Assembly (NCBI RefSeq): GCF_003610375.1
Contig: NZ_RAPZ01000010.1
Coordinates: forward strand, 1,090,161-1,154,160
DNA: 64,000 bases
Direction: 5' to 3'
Source of the DNA: Sphingomonas sp. PP-CC-1A-547
Lineage (GTDB): Bacteria; Pseudomonadota; Alphaproteobacteria; Sphingomonadales; Sphingomonadaceae
Shown here piece by piece: positions 63,705 to 64,000 of the stretch; the first letter of the stretch is position 1; each line of letters starts with the position of its first letter. The notes under the pieces are model-generated. The model did not search any database. It saw only the letters and a program-made list of their open reading frames with translations, and was not told the DNA's origin. Made by a program: the position numbers and the translations under genes.

Positions 63705-64000
63705 GCACCGGGCGATGCTTGCGCTTGCGGCGACGCAGTTCGCGCATCACGTCGTCGCCCGCCTGTTTGACCGGCGCCGTCCGCTTGTCGTCCATCGTGC
63801 AATAATGCGCGAGCGCGACCGCGAAGAAGAAGATCGTGCTGACGATGCCGTCGCGCTCGAACAGGCCGCTCTCGGTGATGTTGTGACCGATGCAGAACAT
63901 CAGCATCGCCGAGATCAGTGCGCCCCGCCCCTTCGCGACGTCCGCGCTCGCGAGCAGCCTCCCCAACGGCCAGACCGCCATCGCGAAGACCATCAGCAGC
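63688..64000 (-). CDS. O-antigen ligase/polymerase family protein, C-terminal part (cut by window edge)
   Basis: About 104 C-terminal residues; the rest lies beyond 64000. The stretch FCIGHNITESGLFERDGIVS aligns with FCAGHNLAESTLLNTASLVE at the end of the polymerase at 54457, so this is a third member of that family in the window (with 37408). The last 35 residues are basic (RRRKRKHRP) and cytoplasmic. Its tail overlaps the acyltransferase end. Confidence 0.8.
   Translation of the reverse strand, partial: LLMVFAMAVWPLGRLLASADVAKGRGALISAMLMFCIGHNITESGLFERDGIVSTIFFFAVALAHYCTMDDKRTAPVKQAGDDVMRELRRRKRKHRPVLTAGE

Overview
The window is a GC-rich (about 65%) chromosomal segment that reads as a Sphingomonas-type alphaproteobacterium. 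The evidence is the gene content (Sphingomonadales-style gyrB, recF, COQ4 and TauE neighbours, gellan/sphingan-like exopolysaccharide genes, beta-barrel and OmpA proteins) and many short palindromic repeats in the gaps. I saw no rRNA, tRNA, insertion sequence, prophage or CRISPR array. Taxon and functions are inferred from reading the sequence only.

Positions 1-33,800 are mostly housekeeping. A minus-strand block runs rpmI-rplT-(GIY-YIG)-pheS-pheT. Then come an AsmA protein, a HisN-type phosphatase, a secreted peroxiredoxin, a diguanylate cyclase, and two tiny membrane proteins behind a near-consensus sigma-54 promoter. Further on are a PEBP protein, an Ivy-like lipoprotein, a DsbA/FrnE protein and an AlkB protein. 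The replication genes dnaN, recF and gyrB follow on the minus strand, separated by a YbjQ-like gene, COQ4 and an OmpA/EF-hand protein. recF carries an in-frame palindromic repeat. After these come rlmN, a TauE exporter, an osmolyte ABC transporter with a permease-binding protein fusion, an SDR, PhhB, a zincin, ccmAB, a Gfo/Idh/MocA oxidoreductase, two small membrane proteins, an acyltransferase and a SleB-type hydrolase.

Positions 33,800-64,000 are a large surface-polysaccharide region in three blocks. Block 1 (minus, 34.3-40.1 kb) has a Wzc/GumC-type tyrosine autokinase, a Wza-type export lipoprotein and a very long O-antigen ligase-like protein. Block 2 (plus, 42.1-47.4 kb) has an ALG14/ALG13-like split glycosyltransferase, a second Wza, an outer-membrane barrel and a second autokinase. 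A small secreted protein and a calcineurin-like phosphatase lie between them. Block 3 (minus, 51.9-61.6 kb) has a CpsF-type transferase, a GT-C-like membrane protein, a Wzy-type polymerase, two GT4-like enzymes, a Wzx flippase, a GT2 and another GT4, mostly joined by 4-base start/stop overlaps. Between blocks 2 and 3 lie a coiled-coil lipoprotein, an L,D-transpeptidase, a Rap1a-like protein and a membrane-anchored GH74-like beta-propeller. An OafA-type acyltransferase and the end of another polymerase close the window. Together they describe a Wzx/Wzy-dependent exopolysaccharide system. No priming sugar-phosphate transferase is visible, so part of the system must lie elsewhere.

The most unusual items are the repeat-derived peptide inside RecF, the sigma-54-driven microproteins, the duplicated export/kinase sets, the GH74-like protein in an export locus, and a repeat element of about 108 bp present in both orientations.
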